Shown one piece after another: positions 1-9,864 of a stretch of DNA of 64,000 nt (position 1 is its first letter; every line of letters starts with the position of its first letter). The stretch is taken from assembly GCA_964035575.1 (NCBI GenBank), contig OZ037892.1, positions 186,001-250,000 on the forward strand, written 5' to 3'. The stretch comes from Rhynchopus sp. YZ270_cl-10. Lineage: Eukaryota > Euglenozoa > Diplonemea > Diplonemida > Diplonemidae. The translations under genes were made by a program, and so were the position numbers. The notes beneath the pieces are model-generated. The model was given only the letters and a program-made list of their open reading frames with translations, was not told the DNA's origin and searched no databases.

Positions 1-778
1 GCATACGTACCTAAAAAAGAGAGGTTAAAAGTACAAACGCCTCACCGGTTCATCGGCCAACAGGGGAAAATGGAATCTTTCCTTTTCAGCTCTGCCCACT
101 TTTCGCAGCTTAGAAAAGCCTTTCTTTCTGAGACAGCCAGTTGAAAGATGAAGATTGTTAAAAGGGGGAAAGCGTTTCGCCTCTGCATGCTTGGTCATCT
201 TAAGGGGGAAAAAATGGGATTAATGGGATCACGCCTCGTCCTCAACTCTGTAAAGTAGCTTTTATTTGTTTATGCATTCAAAGTGCTGATGTACAAAAGT
301 TGCAACATCAAAGTTTAGGATATGGGTGGGTTAAAGGGGGTGAAAATAAAGTAGTGTTGGGTTAGAAATATTGTACATCAGTTTTCCAGTCCTTCACGCA
401 TGGTAGCATCGTAGAGGGGGGCATCGTCAGTGCAAGACCCTCTGAGATGTAAAGAGTTTTTAACCACAGTCTTGGCACTCTACTTGACTATTCAAAGAAT
501 ATAACCTTGACATCTCGGTACAAAGTTAAACACGGCTTGACTTCTGTGCTCTCGGAAGGGAGGTGTCGCTACGCACCTCTCCGAAGACCCCTTTTTTAAA
601 AAACTTTGACCGTTTGAGATCTGTACCAGGTTGTTTTTTGTGTTTTGTTTGTGTTAATTTTTGCTTTGGTTTGGAACCTGATACAGACCGAGTTTTGGCG
701 TTGTAAGTTTGGCAATGCAAAACGCAGCTATATGCTCAAGATTGTGTGGGGAGAAATGAAGGGAACGAAAAAAAAGAG

Positions 779-920
779 AAGTTGAAAGTGCAAACGCCTC
801 ACCTCGGACGCAAGCACTGGTTCTCCGTGCGTTATCGAACCCCAAAAAAAAACTGTGGTTGATGCAGGCACCTCCAACTGACCCACGATGCCAGCCATCC
901 GGATGAAAGCACAAAAAAAA
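779..920 (+). repeat. Dispersed repeat families A and B in tandem, each with poly(A)
   Basis: Module A (779-843) contains TGCAAACGCCTCACC near its start and ends in GTTATCGAACCCC followed by eight A. Module B (857-912) starts GTTGATGCAGGCACCTCC, contains GATGCCAGC, and ends GATGAAAGCAC followed by nine A. The same A-then-B order recurs near 40440-40525. Direct A tails suggest retroposed small RNAs. On the minus strand module A carries GGGGTTCGATAAC, close to a tRNA/SINE B box (GGTTCGANNCC). Origin from a tRNA is inference. Confidence 0.6.
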
Positions 921-1754
921 AGGTCCCCGCCACGATTAACATTAATGAATAAAGTGAATTAAGACGCGCGGGGGTTGGGGGTTCTTCAGAGATGGCTAAA
1001 CCCTGATGAAACCAAAGAAGGTAAGATGAGCCTCTGGTCTGTGGTAATTCATAAAAGAATGGCAAGATGACTCAAGCCTGTCGTGCTTAGTAACAAAAAC
1101 AAAACAAAAAGGACACAAAACACCTGAACAAAACGGCAAACAAATTCATACACTTACCACTTCAACAGTAAGCATTTAAAGGGGGGTAACTCCCTTCAAC
1201 AAAAGGGCGAAACATCTGCGCCTCCTCAGATGAGTGTCACAGATGCTCGATACCTATAGGAAAATTTGAAAAGATGAATGTGTCTCTCGTGCGAGAAGAA
1301 AACGTCTTGAAAGTGTTGACACCACTCCGAACGACCCAAGGCCTGCGCGGAACACTGTCCAAGGGGGGGGGGTTTGAATGGGTTAGTTTATTTTGTTTTT
1401 TTGTTAATTTTGATTTGTATTCGTTATTTTGTTTGTCACTCAAACAACCTCCAATGAATGAAACCGATGTTCTGTGTAAACATTTGGTGCATTTTCAAGT
1501 ATTTTGTCTCTTTTTCTTAGAAGAAGAGAGAAAATACTTGAAAGATGAAGGTGCCGTAAAGGAACATACATCTACCCAAGGAAAACTTTGAAAAAAGTGT
1601 TGAAAGTCGTTTCTCGGCGAGTGACGTGCCGTGCATGAAGCACATCCCCATCTGTTGAAGTGCAACTGCCGGACTGTGCACATCGCGAACCATACCAAAA
1701 AAAAGGTACAGAAAACAAAGCAAAACAAAAAAAAACAAAACAAAGAGAAAATAG

Positions 1755-1829
1755 TGGAAAACTGCAACCGCCCCACCGTACACCGGCGGACGCAGGGCAC
1801 TGGTTCTCCGCTTGGTTATCGAACCCCCC
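1755..1829 (+). repeat. Dispersed repeat family A copy
   Basis: This copy shares the ACTGCAACCGCCCCACCG start and the GGTTATCGAACCCCCC end with copies at 779, 10203, 34225 and 45981. It also has the middle segment CGGACGCAGGGCACTGGTTC seen near 34258. It is in the same orientation as all other copies found. Confidence 0.55.
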
Positions 1830-2512
1830 AGAAAGCACTTCATTAACATGCACACGGTTACCACGAAGGAAGTTGTAAACAGGGTACAGACTCATTTCCC
1901 CACCCAGAAAAGTGTATACCATGATCCTAACCCTGAGCTCAACCTCCAAAAATAACCCCAAGACAAATGCGACAGACAAATAAGGAAAACGGTATTTCCG
2001 GATCAGCAAACATACCTAGAACATGCAAAGCGTTGCACTACATTTGACCGTCACGTGGACAAAAAAAAACAGGGAAAAAAAAAATTGTGCCACAGGCACA
2101 CACCGAAACCTATTATATTCACCTGACATGATCTCTGATAACGACTAGGAAAGAGAAGAAGGGAGGGGGGCAAGAAGAAACACGGTCATATGACCGTGGC
2201 ACAATAAAAATGGGGAAAATGGGGATTGGAGGGAATGTTGTTTTTTGTTTCAAGAGATCTACGGAAAAATGGGGAGGGGTTTACGATTTTGTGATGGTTT
2301 CTTTTTTCCCCTTTTTGCTAATTTAATTACAGACGCTCATGTGGCAACGATCGGGTCTGCAAAAAAAAGCGCAAAAAAAAAAAAAGAAAAAAAAGAGGAA
2401 AAGAAAACGTAGAGGACGGACCTACCTCTAGCACACCTCTCAAAAGATGGAGTTAGAAGGAGTTAGAAACGAGAGGTGGCTGTGCAACGTGCTGTGGTGC
2501 ATACAACCAAAA

Positions 2513-2572
2513 AGTTGACTTGAAATACAAAAGCCCTCTTTTCGTGAACATGAACCATTTGGTACATCACCG
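2513..2572 (+). repeat. Dispersed repeat family D copy (diverged)
   Basis: It begins AAAGTTGACTTGAAATAC, the signature shared with 22225, 46797 and 47525, followed by AAAAGCCCTC. Its 3' half diverges, with GGTACATCACC in place of CAGTGTACC. Confidence 0.5.
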
Positions 2573-2797
2573 GCGCACCCCAGTGGACCCCCCCAACCAT
2601 GCAAGCCCTACATTTCGAGGTTGATATTTGATTGGAATAACCAAAAATACCACCATTTATGACCCTTCCCTCTCTCAGGTAACCTGAGCCTCTTACCATT
2701 GTGAAGCTATCACAAAGGAGTGCCGTTGGCTTTGCCAAAGAGTGATAAAGCTAAGTGAGGACAGGAAAACTTTGCAGAAGGAAAAAAGTATTGGTCT

Positions 2798-2833
2798 TAT
2801 ATACTTTCGCATCAAAGAAGAGAAAGTACGAAG
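2798..2833 (+). repeat. Short repeat shared with 19950-19988
   Basis: ATATACTTTC, ATCAA, GAAG, GAA and GTACGAA occur here in the same order and spacing as at 19950-19988. This is a two-copy match; its function is unknown. Confidence 0.4.
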
Positions 2834-3343
2834 AGAAAGAAAGAAATCAAATTGGCAAAGATGAGCGTAAGTCTGTACTCAGTCACCTTGAACACATCCA
2901 TAACAAATAGCAATCCCTTTGCAATTACCCTACCCCAACGATTTGTGGGTTTTTTAAGAAGAGCTACAAAAAAAAATACACAATTTCACACTTTTTACTC
3001 TTTTTTTAGATAAAAATAGAGGGTTATTTGTTAAGGATTTCTGTGAACCATTGTGCCACACACTACAAAAACAAACGTAAAGCTGAATGTGCCTTTCGGA
3101 TAGCACACAACAGCCCTGACACAACAGAAGAATACAACAAGAGATGAAGTGCATCAATGGCACGTACATCTCGATAAAAAAAAAACAAAACAAAATCTAA
3201 AAACTCGCTTTTTTCAGACCGCATTTTCTTCGGAAGACAAAGAAAATATTTGCGCCAAGGGGCATTGCATTGGTTGGAAGCTGGGATACGACAAAGTGCA
3301 CTTGAGGAACTCATGCAAATTGAGACCCGCAAACCATTTTACG

Positions 3344-3378
<35 letters not shown>

Positions 3379-3564
3379 GCTCCGCACATTATTTTTTCCC
3401 CTTCAGAACCACCAAAACCCCGTGGTATCTTCCTCATTCTTTCTGCTCTCAACAATCACGGGAGGTTCGCTTAAATAATCCGGGGGTAAGGCACGGTAAG
3501 ACTCACAAACGACACACCTCATCTCTGAAGAGTACTAACAGAGAGACGCCCAGGAAACCTCCTC

Positions 3565-5049
3565 CTAAATCGGAATTGGCGAGCAGGAGTCTCTTGTCCT
3601 CATGAACTCTGCGTCTGTTATGGCGGGAGAGACGCTGCGGGCGGTCATTCTTTCATCCCTCACATGATACGACGCACGCGACACTTGGGTTCCACGCTCT
3701 GCCGCATCGCCTGACTCTCCATTGCTCACTGCGTTCATCTCCTCTTCACTCATGTCGTCTCCTTCCAATGCCAGCCTCGTGGCCTCCATCGCTTTACGAG
3801 CACGTGACCTTGTCTCCACTCCCACCGTGACCAAAGACAGCACATCCAACCCAACCCCGATGAACGTGAAGAGCGGCGGGTGGTCTTCAAAGATCAAGAT
3901 CTGCCAGAGGTAGCTCCACAGAATCTCTGTCGCACGCACTAATGACGCAGACCCGGCAGGGCAGAGGCGGGTTCCCAACGTCATCAACACATGAGACAGA
4001 ATCCCGCAAAAGATGCTTACACACATTGGCGCATACGCATCAGAAGGTGGATTCACAAACGGCTGTACGGTGACACCAAGAACAACAGACGCAAAAATCG
4101 AGGTGATACACCACCAGACCAACTGTTGGGCGGTGGAAGCCAGACGGGCGCGTCTGATTAACACCATGACCCCCCCTGCGCACACCGATGTTGTCAACGC
4201 TCCAATGATTCCAGAGAGGCGAGAATCGATGAAAGAGACTTCGGGCGCTTCAGTCGCGTTGATGAAGTCGGTTTCGTTGTCTGTTGACTCAGGGAAGATG
4301 AAGGTGGGGCGGGAGATGAGAATCATTCCACCAATGGAGGCTATGACGGCAACAGCAACGCCAATGGTGAAGGGCTCGCGGAGGAATACAAAGGCAAAGA
4401 GCACAGTGAAGATGGGGTGCAGGGAGAACAGTGCAGTGGCATCACCGATAGGGAGCACCGCCACAGCGTGGTACAACATCGTAAACCCTATGCCCCCAAT
4501 GACACCACGTAGGAAAAGAATAAAGCGCAGCTCCTTTGGTCCAAAGAAAGCTTCGTTCTTCTTCCACAGCCAGCCGATGACAAAGGCAAATTGGATCACA
4601 GCGCGGATCAGCACCATTTGAAAGCCGGGCACCCCTTTGTTCTTGGCGAACTTCAAAAAGACGGACTGCAGAGAGTTGAGGACAGCGGACACTGCGACCA
4701 GGACCAGGGCGCCGTTCTCTGTAAAGCATTTGTTGTACCAGGGCTCGTCCACCACAGAGTCGCTTGGGGTGGGCGCAGCACCAATATACCCAGAAGTGTC
4801 TTCTGCAGCAGGGGAAGCCTGTGAGGAGGGGCTCTGGTTGTCACCATCCTTTTCTGGTTTGGTTTTGGCATGCGAGATGTGGGATGCAGCATGAGAAGAT
4901 GCAGCACGTGACACATGCGAGGCATGTGACGCAAGGGACACCTGCGACCGGTATGACTGTGCTAACAACACCTTATCCTCCTCATCTTCCATAGCAACCA
5001 GTTCATGGCTTATTAGACTTACCCCATCATCCGGGCGAGGTGACTCCAT
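3565..5049 (-). CDS. EamA/DMT-superfamily membrane transporter (SLC35G-like)
   Basis: A 494-aa multipass protein with two EamA halves. About ten hydrophobic segments run from residue ~113 (ALVLVAVSAVLNSLQSVFLK) to ~410, with the usual marks of the drug/metabolite superfamily: GDATALFSLHPIFTVLFA closing half one, and ATEILWSYLWQ near the end of half two. The first 100 residues are a cytosolic tail with an unusual Ser/His/Ala stretch (SHASHVSRAASSHAASHISH). The C-terminal 80 residues are acidic and polar. Such proteins carry small solutes or nucleotide sugars; the substrate cannot be told from sequence. Upstream on the gene strand a T-rich tract and two ACAACAG motifs lie within 35 nt of the ATG, plausible splice acceptors. 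Confidence 0.85.
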   Translation of the reverse strand: MESPRPDDGVSLISHELVAMEDEEDKVLLAQSYRSQVSLASHASHVSRAASSHAASHISHAKTKPEKDGDNQSPSSQASPAAEDTSGYIGAAPTPSDSVVDEPWYNKCFTENGALVLVAVSAVLNSLQSVFLKFAKNKGVPGFQMVLIRAVIQFAFVIGWLWKKNEAFFGPKELRFILFLRGVIGGIGFTMLYHAVAVLPIGDATALFSLHPIFTVLFAFVFLREPFTIGVAVAVIASIGGMILISRPTFIFPESTDNETDFINATEAPEVSFIDSRLSGIIGALTTSVCAGGVMVLIRRARLASTAQQLVWWCITSIFASVVLGVTVQPFVNPPSDAYAPMCVSIFCGILSHVLMTLGTRLCPAGSASLVRATEILWSYLWQILIFEDHPPLFTFIGVGLDVLSLVTVGVETRSRARKAMEATRLALEGDDMSEEEMNAVSNGESGDAAERGTQVSRASYHVRDERMTARSVSPAITDAEFMRTRDSCSPIPI

Positions 5050-5296
5050 ATTTACTTCTGTTGTGTATTATTCTGTTGTATTTGAGTAAATCGATGAAAA
5101 AAAGGGGCAGAAAAAGCGAGAAACGGCTTATTTATTTTTTTTATTTTTCCGGTAGTTTTAAATGCTGTTATGCGGGATTTTCTTCGCACAAATTTTTACA
5201 ACAGAGGAGGGAAAAAGACCAGGAGCATTACCCCCCTTTTTTTGCATCCATCCCCCACTCCCCCCACCCAACGTTTATCTTATTACATCTTGTTTG

Positions 5297-7588
5297 CTAC
5301 AATTCAAGCAAGGCAACGTAGGGGCATCTCGTGTCTAGCTCTTCGTATTCGAGGTCGGATGTGGCGCAGAGCTCTCTTGTGTCGTTTGAAAGGATTTTGC
5401 TGATACGTGCCCCTTTCACTCCATAGAGCGCTACGACGGTGGCGAGGAGGGATGCAGTGTGACCTACATCAATTGAAATAGAGTCACGCACATCGCAGTC
5501 TGGGAACTCTACGGCCAGCCGGACAGATTTGGTTTCATTTGCAAGCAGCCTCGACCCTGGACGCACCTCTTCATAGGACACATCATCCACCCCAATCCGC
5601 GACGTAATCGACTGTGCAGACCAATGCGGATGCACTGTAACACACCGTGTATACGTCCCTTCACACAGCACCGCCCGCTTCAAAGGTAACACAACCTTTA
5701 CCGCACCCCCTGACCGTGGTAGGTCCGCATGCGCCAGACTCTGGTCCATGCTGATCTCCGTCAAAGATATGTTCTTCTCATCGCAAAGTGTGTGAAGGTC
5801 GCATCCTTCCACCAGGCGGTGGAAGGTGGTCTTAGTGGCTTCGCCATAGAATACTTCTATCTGGACGGGAGGGGAGCCTGGGATGGTTACGTCAATGATT
5901 TTGGGGAGAACAACGATTGTAACAACTTTGTCTTCAGGTTGAGCCCGTTCTGCGTATCGAAGCGAGGCGATGGCGGACCAGGTGAACTCCTTAAGCGGAA
6001 CCTTTTTGCTGCCAAATTGCAGAGAAAAGTCGGAGTTTTCAATATGCGGGGTAGGCATGGCGCTGGTGGCGGTGATGGCATTGCGGAGATTGCCACGATG
6101 CGGTCCTCCTGGATGGATGTTTACTAAGGCCTCTCGGGAGCTGCCGTTCGAAAAGACGACATTCACCGGCACGCTAAGCGGTACCAACACCAGCATAGCC
6201 GCCACCGGGTTGCGCCCTGCAGGGTAACGCATATTCTTTTTGAGGAAGAAGGTGTGCTCAGGGATTTGAAGTTCCAGAGAAACCGCGGGTTTCGTGATGG
6301 CATCGACACGGAAGATCTCTCCGTGCGGCGCACCTCTTTCACGTGCATCACCTTGGACTGGAAGCTTCTCAACACGGAGGGTGAGGTGTACGTGGGTGTC
6401 GTCGTGACTGCGTTTCTCCTTTTCAAGCACCATATTCGACGCATCGACCTCAAAGCTCTCAGAGATGAGCACCGCCAGCTCTCCTTCGTTGTCGTGCGCT
6501 ACTGCAACACCGTTCACATAGACCAACGTCTTCTTGGGCACAGCGTAGTACGTTTCCCCTTCCTCCACACAACGGTACAATGCCGGTAGCGGAGCCTCTG
6601 TAGGCCCTGGTGATGGAGAGGTGTGCAGCGATGCTGGGATTGCAGCAAGCCTGTCGAGAAGTGTGTTGTTCTGGCTGTGCGGGTCGAATACAACAGATTC
6701 TGGAGGGGAGCCTTCTGAAAAGACGATTTGCACTGTCTTCTGCGACAGTCGCACCTCATGTGTACAATCTGAAGTAGCCTCTGGTGCATCTACATCGAGT
6801 GTCGTGAGCACAAAAGGAATGGACGGTCCGGTTACCTGAGTGCGGAAGGCATCGCTCACACTGCCGTTCTCTGGTACCGCAAGCGACATCTCTTGTCCAT
6901 TCCCTTCAGCCCCAATGACATTCACCTTCACCCGGTTATGCCACGACACTAGATACACGACCTCGCTGTCCCGCACGCAATTATAGCCAATCTGATGCAC
7001 ATTGTTCCGCCTCCTCGCAATCGCTGGAGGCAAAATCCGGCCCCGCTCTGCGCTCACCACTTTATACCTGGTCTTGCTGTTTATCTCAAAATCTCTTGCC
7101 AGCCTGCTTGGCCTGAGAGGGCGGAACGGGGTAATCGTATACGACCGCGCTGTTTTCGTTGCAGCGCAAATTACGGAAATATGCTTAGGCGTTGCGAAGA
7201 GGAGGCAAGGGGTGTTTTTGTGGATGGAAGGTGGAAAGGTTTGGAGGGTAAGGGAGATTGCACCCCAGAAGGGCGAGGAGTCGACAAGCATAGCGGTGTG
7301 GAGAACGCCCTGGGTGGGATCGTCTGCACGCTGGCGGTGGCTCGTGACAAGCTCTGTGATGCTTCCTGTGTGTGACAGCAGGGCGACCTCGCCACGTACC
7401 TCAGCTATCTCGACGTTCTCCGCATTCTTCTCGGAAATGTCGTCCGCGCCCACCACCCAGGCCACAGCGCCCTCATGGTGGCTCCGGTCTGATGCGTCCG
7501 ACGCACTCCCTGCCTTGCTCGGTTGGTCATCTGCGCGTCTCTTCTTCTGTTTCGGCGGTGCGGTCGGCTTGGAATCACAACACCCCAT
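5297..7588 (-). CDS. Unknown protein with a dual-lipidation N-terminus (MGCC)
   Basis: 763 aa. I chose the ATG at 7588, because the more upstream start is a TTG. The resulting N-terminus MGCCDSKPTAPPKQKKRR is a textbook N-myristoylation (Gly2) and palmitoylation (Cys3, Cys4) site followed by a basic patch, so membrane attachment is likely. The rest is mostly beta-prone, without membrane segments, and resembles no family I recognise. Short hydrophobic strand patterns recur, such as KVVTIVVLPKIIDVTIPGS and AVKVVLPLKRAVL, hinting at repeated beta domains. Upstream, a C/T-rich tract, a perfect TACTAAC and CTCTAG precede the ATG. A tiny upstream frame (ATG AGA GAG TAA) lies in the inferred 5' UTR. 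Function unknown. Confidence 0.75.
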   Translation of the reverse strand: MGCCDSKPTAPPKQKKRRADDQPSKAGSASDASDRSHHEGAVAWVVGADDISEKNAENVEIAEVRGEVALLSHTGSITELVTSHRQRADDPTQGVLHTAMLVDSSPFWGAISLTLQTFPPSIHKNTPCLLFATPKHISVICAATKTARSYTITPFRPLRPSRLARDFEINSKTRYKVVSAERGRILPPAIARRRNNVHQIGYNCVRDSEVVYLVSWHNRVKVNVIGAEGNGQEMSLAVPENGSVSDAFRTQVTGPSIPFVLTTLDVDAPEATSDCTHEVRLSQKTVQIVFSEGSPPESVVFDPHSQNNTLLDRLAAIPASLHTSPSPGPTEAPLPALYRCVEEGETYYAVPKKTLVYVNGVAVAHDNEGELAVLISESFEVDASNMVLEKEKRSHDDTHVHLTLRVEKLPVQGDARERGAPHGEIFRVDAITKPAVSLELQIPEHTFFLKKNMRYPAGRNPVAAMLVLVPLSVPVNVVFSNGSSREALVNIHPGGPHRGNLRNAITATSAMPTPHIENSDFSLQFGSKKVPLKEFTWSAIASLRYAERAQPEDKVVTIVVLPKIIDVTIPGSPPVQIEVFYGEATKTTFHRLVEGCDLHTLCDEKNISLTEISMDQSLAHADLPRSGGAVKVVLPLKRAVLCEGTYTRCVTVHPHWSAQSITSRIGVDDVSYEEVRPGSRLLANETKSVRLAVEFPDCDVRDSISIDVGHTASLLATVVALYGVKGARISKILSNDTRELCATSDLEYEELDTRCPYVALLEL

Positions 7589-7633
7589 ACTCAAGACTTT
7601 ACTCTCTCATTTGGGTGCAAAATTTTATTTTTT

Positions 7634-7700
7634 CTAGAGTGTGTGAGTAATGTTAGTAGGGGAGGGGGGAATGATGGGGGAAGGGGGAATGTAGAAAAGA
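7634..7700 (-). promoter_or_regulatory. Splice-acceptor region with branch-point match upstream of the MGCC gene
   Basis: Read on the minus strand, a C/T-rich tract (about 7659-7700) is followed by TACTAAC (7652-7658) and then CTCTAG with the AG at 7634-7635. The acceptor lies 45 nt before the ATG. No upstream exon is evident, so this is best read as a trans-splicing acceptor, though a cis-intron with a distant exon is not excluded. Confidence 0.5.
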
Positions 7701-7828
7701 GAAAAAGTGAGTTTGGTGGTGATCATCGTTTGTTATCTAGAGTATAAATAAAATTGGATCTGTACACAACAAAAAAAAAGGTCCTTGATGAGAATACCCC
7801 ACCCCTATTCCAAATTTTCCAAAAAGAT

Positions 7829-8929
7829 TTAGAGCAACGAAACGAGCCCTTCCATCTCCTCATCAGTGGTGCACCAGGAGGTGACCACTCTGACGGGGAC
7901 GACACCATCGATACACTCGCCCCATGAGTAGACTTCGAAGACCTCGCTGACTTTGTCTAGTTGGGCTGGGGTCATGTCTATGAAGAGCTGGTTTGTGACA
8001 GGGCGGACGACACTGCGTACCTTGGGTGCAACCAAATCGTATAGACGCGACGCTTGAGCATTTGCATGGGTGGCATTGCGCACCCACAGATCGTCCTCCC
8101 AATACGCTACGTACTGCGCACCCACGTACCGTGCCTTCGATACTACAAAGCCAAGCTGCTTGCTTGCCGCCCTCACGTCCATTTCATCTGCTACCACCCC
8201 TTTCTTCAGGACCACCGCCTCTGCCGTGCCTAACCCATTCTTTGCACCACCAAGGGTGATCACATCAGCTAAGGCACCGATCTCTTTAAGGATTTCACCA
8301 GGTGATGTGCTGTTATCAGCAAGCGCGACGCATGCGTTGGCAAGCCGTGCCCCGTCAATGTGGATCTTCAGCGAGCATTTGTCTGCCGCGTGGCGGATCG
8401 CTTTGAGCTCCTGCATGGAGTAGACTTCGCCGTACTCTGTAGCAAGGGTGAGGCTCACGACAGCAGGGGAGGTGCAGAAGTCGCGCGCCACGTTGCAGGT
8501 GGCCACGATGTTGGTCACCTCCTCTGCAGTAAGTTTGTCGTGCTCGCTGAGAATCGTTTTGCAGCCGATGATGCGTTCGATTGTCCCGCAGGTGTTGGTT
8601 GCGAGGTGTGAACTGCGTGAAATGATGGCAGAGTTGTATGGTCGGGGCACCGCGAGGCTGAGGCCAAGAACATTACCGCTGGTTCCACTGCTCACAAAAC
8701 GGACAATAGCATCGGAGGAGCTGACACCCAACGCCTCGCGTGTCATGTCAGCCGCAAGGTTGCTGACGTTGCATTCCCCGTAGGAGGCGGAGTGTGGCAC
8801 CTCGTTCGCTAGCGAGATCGCCTCGAGCACAGCAGGGTGCATGCCGCTGGTGTTGTCGCTCGCGAAACACCACTTCTTTGCAGTGTTCGTCTGCTTCGCG
8901 CATTCTGCGAACAGATGTCTGAGACGCAT
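7829..8929 (-). CDS. Threonine aldolase-like PLP enzyme (beta-eliminating lyase family)
   Basis: 366 aa, normal length for the low-specificity threonine aldolase family, which splits threonine or allo-threonine into glycine and acetaldehyde. The family hallmarks are in order: DNTSGMHPAVLEAI near the N-terminus, the SYGECN segment, FVSSGTSGN for phosphate binding, KIHIDGARLANA with the PLP-ring aspartate (about residue 200), and TLGGAKNGL with the presumed Schiff-base lysine near residue 232. The GGAKNG form matches the bacterial-type branch rather than the SKG-type. No clear targeting peptide is seen. On the gene strand TTCTCCTTTAGCAG precedes the ATG by about 20 nt. Confidence 0.88.
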   Translation of the reverse strand: MRLRHLFAECAKQTNTAKKWCFASDNTSGMHPAVLEAISLANEVPHSASYGECNVSNLAADMTREALGVSSSDAIVRFVSSGTSGNVLGLSLAVPRPYNSAIISRSSHLATNTCGTIERIIGCKTILSEHDKLTAEEVTNIVATCNVARDFCTSPAVVSLTLATEYGEVYSMQELKAIRHAADKCSLKIHIDGARLANACVALADNSTSPGEILKEIGALADVITLGGAKNGLGTAEAVVLKKGVVADEMDVRAASKQLGFVVSKARYVGAQYVAYWEDDLWVRNATHANAQASRLYDLVAPKVRSVVRPVTNQLFIDMTPAQLDKVSEVFEVYSWGECIDGVVPVRVVTSWCTTDEEMEGLVSLL

Positions 8930-9525
8930 TTGTGTAAGAGGGGCCTGCTAAAGGAGAAGGTAGGGGGATTACTGATGATGCCTACCCTCAGTGTAAGCCG
9001 GAGGAGACGAGAGGGCGGAGCACGTCTGCCTTAAGGAGGGGGAGGGATTCGCCACACTACGGGGGCACTGCCCGAGCACCCCACAACTCTTCCACGACAT
9101 GCCAAGCCTCTGTACAGCCCTCCAACCGGCTGTCAAGGTGAAGCCGCGAACTCAGCGGCCGCGACGGGACTGTTCCGCCTCTGCGACCCGAAGCAGCTAG
9201 GTGGAAGAAAGATGGGGATGACAAGAAGAATATAATTGAGACACCGCGCATCTGCACAACACTTCTACGACGGCACTGGGGGGGAGAGAGAAAAGGAGAA
9301 CAAAAAAACCACTTTTTTTTGATCCAATAAGAACATAACGTAACATTTTTTGTGTGAAAACGCAACATAAAAAAAGGCTAGAACTGCGCACACACAAAAG
9401 GCAAGAACACAACAAAACCCCTCAGCTTCATCAGAAGCACCAATTTGATCCGGAAAAAAAAGGGGTTGACTACAATACAAGCCCTTTCTCGCGACCTTCC
9501 TACCCCCTCCCCTCCCCTTCCCCCC

Positions 9526-9864
9526 CTATTTTGGCATCAATACGTCTCTCGCTTCGTTGATTTTGCGTGCAAGGTAGGGAGACCCTCCTTGGTCAGCATG
9601 GTTCCGCATCATCAGTGCTCTGTGTGTACGTTTCACCTCTTCGCGGGTGGCCCCTTCGCTCAGGCCGAGAATCAGCCGTGCTTCGCCAGGGGTGACGCGC
9701 TCATCGAATGGCGTGACGAAGTTGAGGAATTCCTTTGCGTCGCCCTTCGCGTACCCTGCACCGACGTTGTGTGTGTTCATGCGCTGCAACACCTTCAATC
9801 CAACACGACCCGCATACAACGCTGACACTGCCACCACCCCTGCAAACAGAAGAGGTGGACTCAT
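9526..9864 (-). CDS. Pam18/Tim14-like mitochondrial J-domain protein with HAD in place of HPD
   Basis: 112 aa with the Tim14 layout: a short N-terminus, one membrane segment (PPLLFAGVVAVSALYAG, residues 3-19), and a C-terminal J domain with EARLILGLSEGATREEV, helix II RTHRALMMRNH and the family signature GGSPYLARKINEARDVL. In yeast and animals this protein stimulates mitochondrial Hsp70 at the TIM23 channel through His-Pro-Asp. Here the tripeptide is His-Ala-Asp (residues about 88-90; the Ala codon is GCT). Loss of the proline should impair Hsp70 stimulation. In trypanosomes another protein, Pam27, is reported to have taken over this import role, so relaxation would fit a euglenozoan host. 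The rest of the domain is intact. Confidence 0.85.
   Translation of the reverse strand: MSPPLLFAGVVAVSALYAGRVGLKVLQRMNTHNVGAGYAKGDAKEFLNFVTPFDERVTPGEARLILGLSEGATREEVKRTHRALMMRNHADQGGSPYLARKINEARDVLMPK

Larger units (their letters stand above)
1..3564. other. Repeat-rich intergenic spacer without convincing genes
   Basis: I see no conserved coding sequence here. Open frames are short, rich in F, C and K from homopolymer runs, and resemble nothing known. The stretch holds several copies of the dispersed poly(A)-tailed repeats listed separately (about 22-60, 779-920, 1063-1093, 1755-1829, 2513-2572, 2858-2892), many A/T tracts and a (CT)n run at 3349-3376. It lies downstream of the minus-strand transporter gene ending at 3565. 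Confidence 0.6.

Noticed and set aside
1495-2009. Minus-strand membrane protein frames
   Set aside because: Overlapping frames rich in F, C and L arise from A-rich DNA and a family A repeat; no conserved motif.
4013-4621. Plus-strand 202-aa frame inside the transporter gene
   Set aside because: It is antisense to a clearly coding, motif-bearing minus-strand gene and has no recognisable domain.
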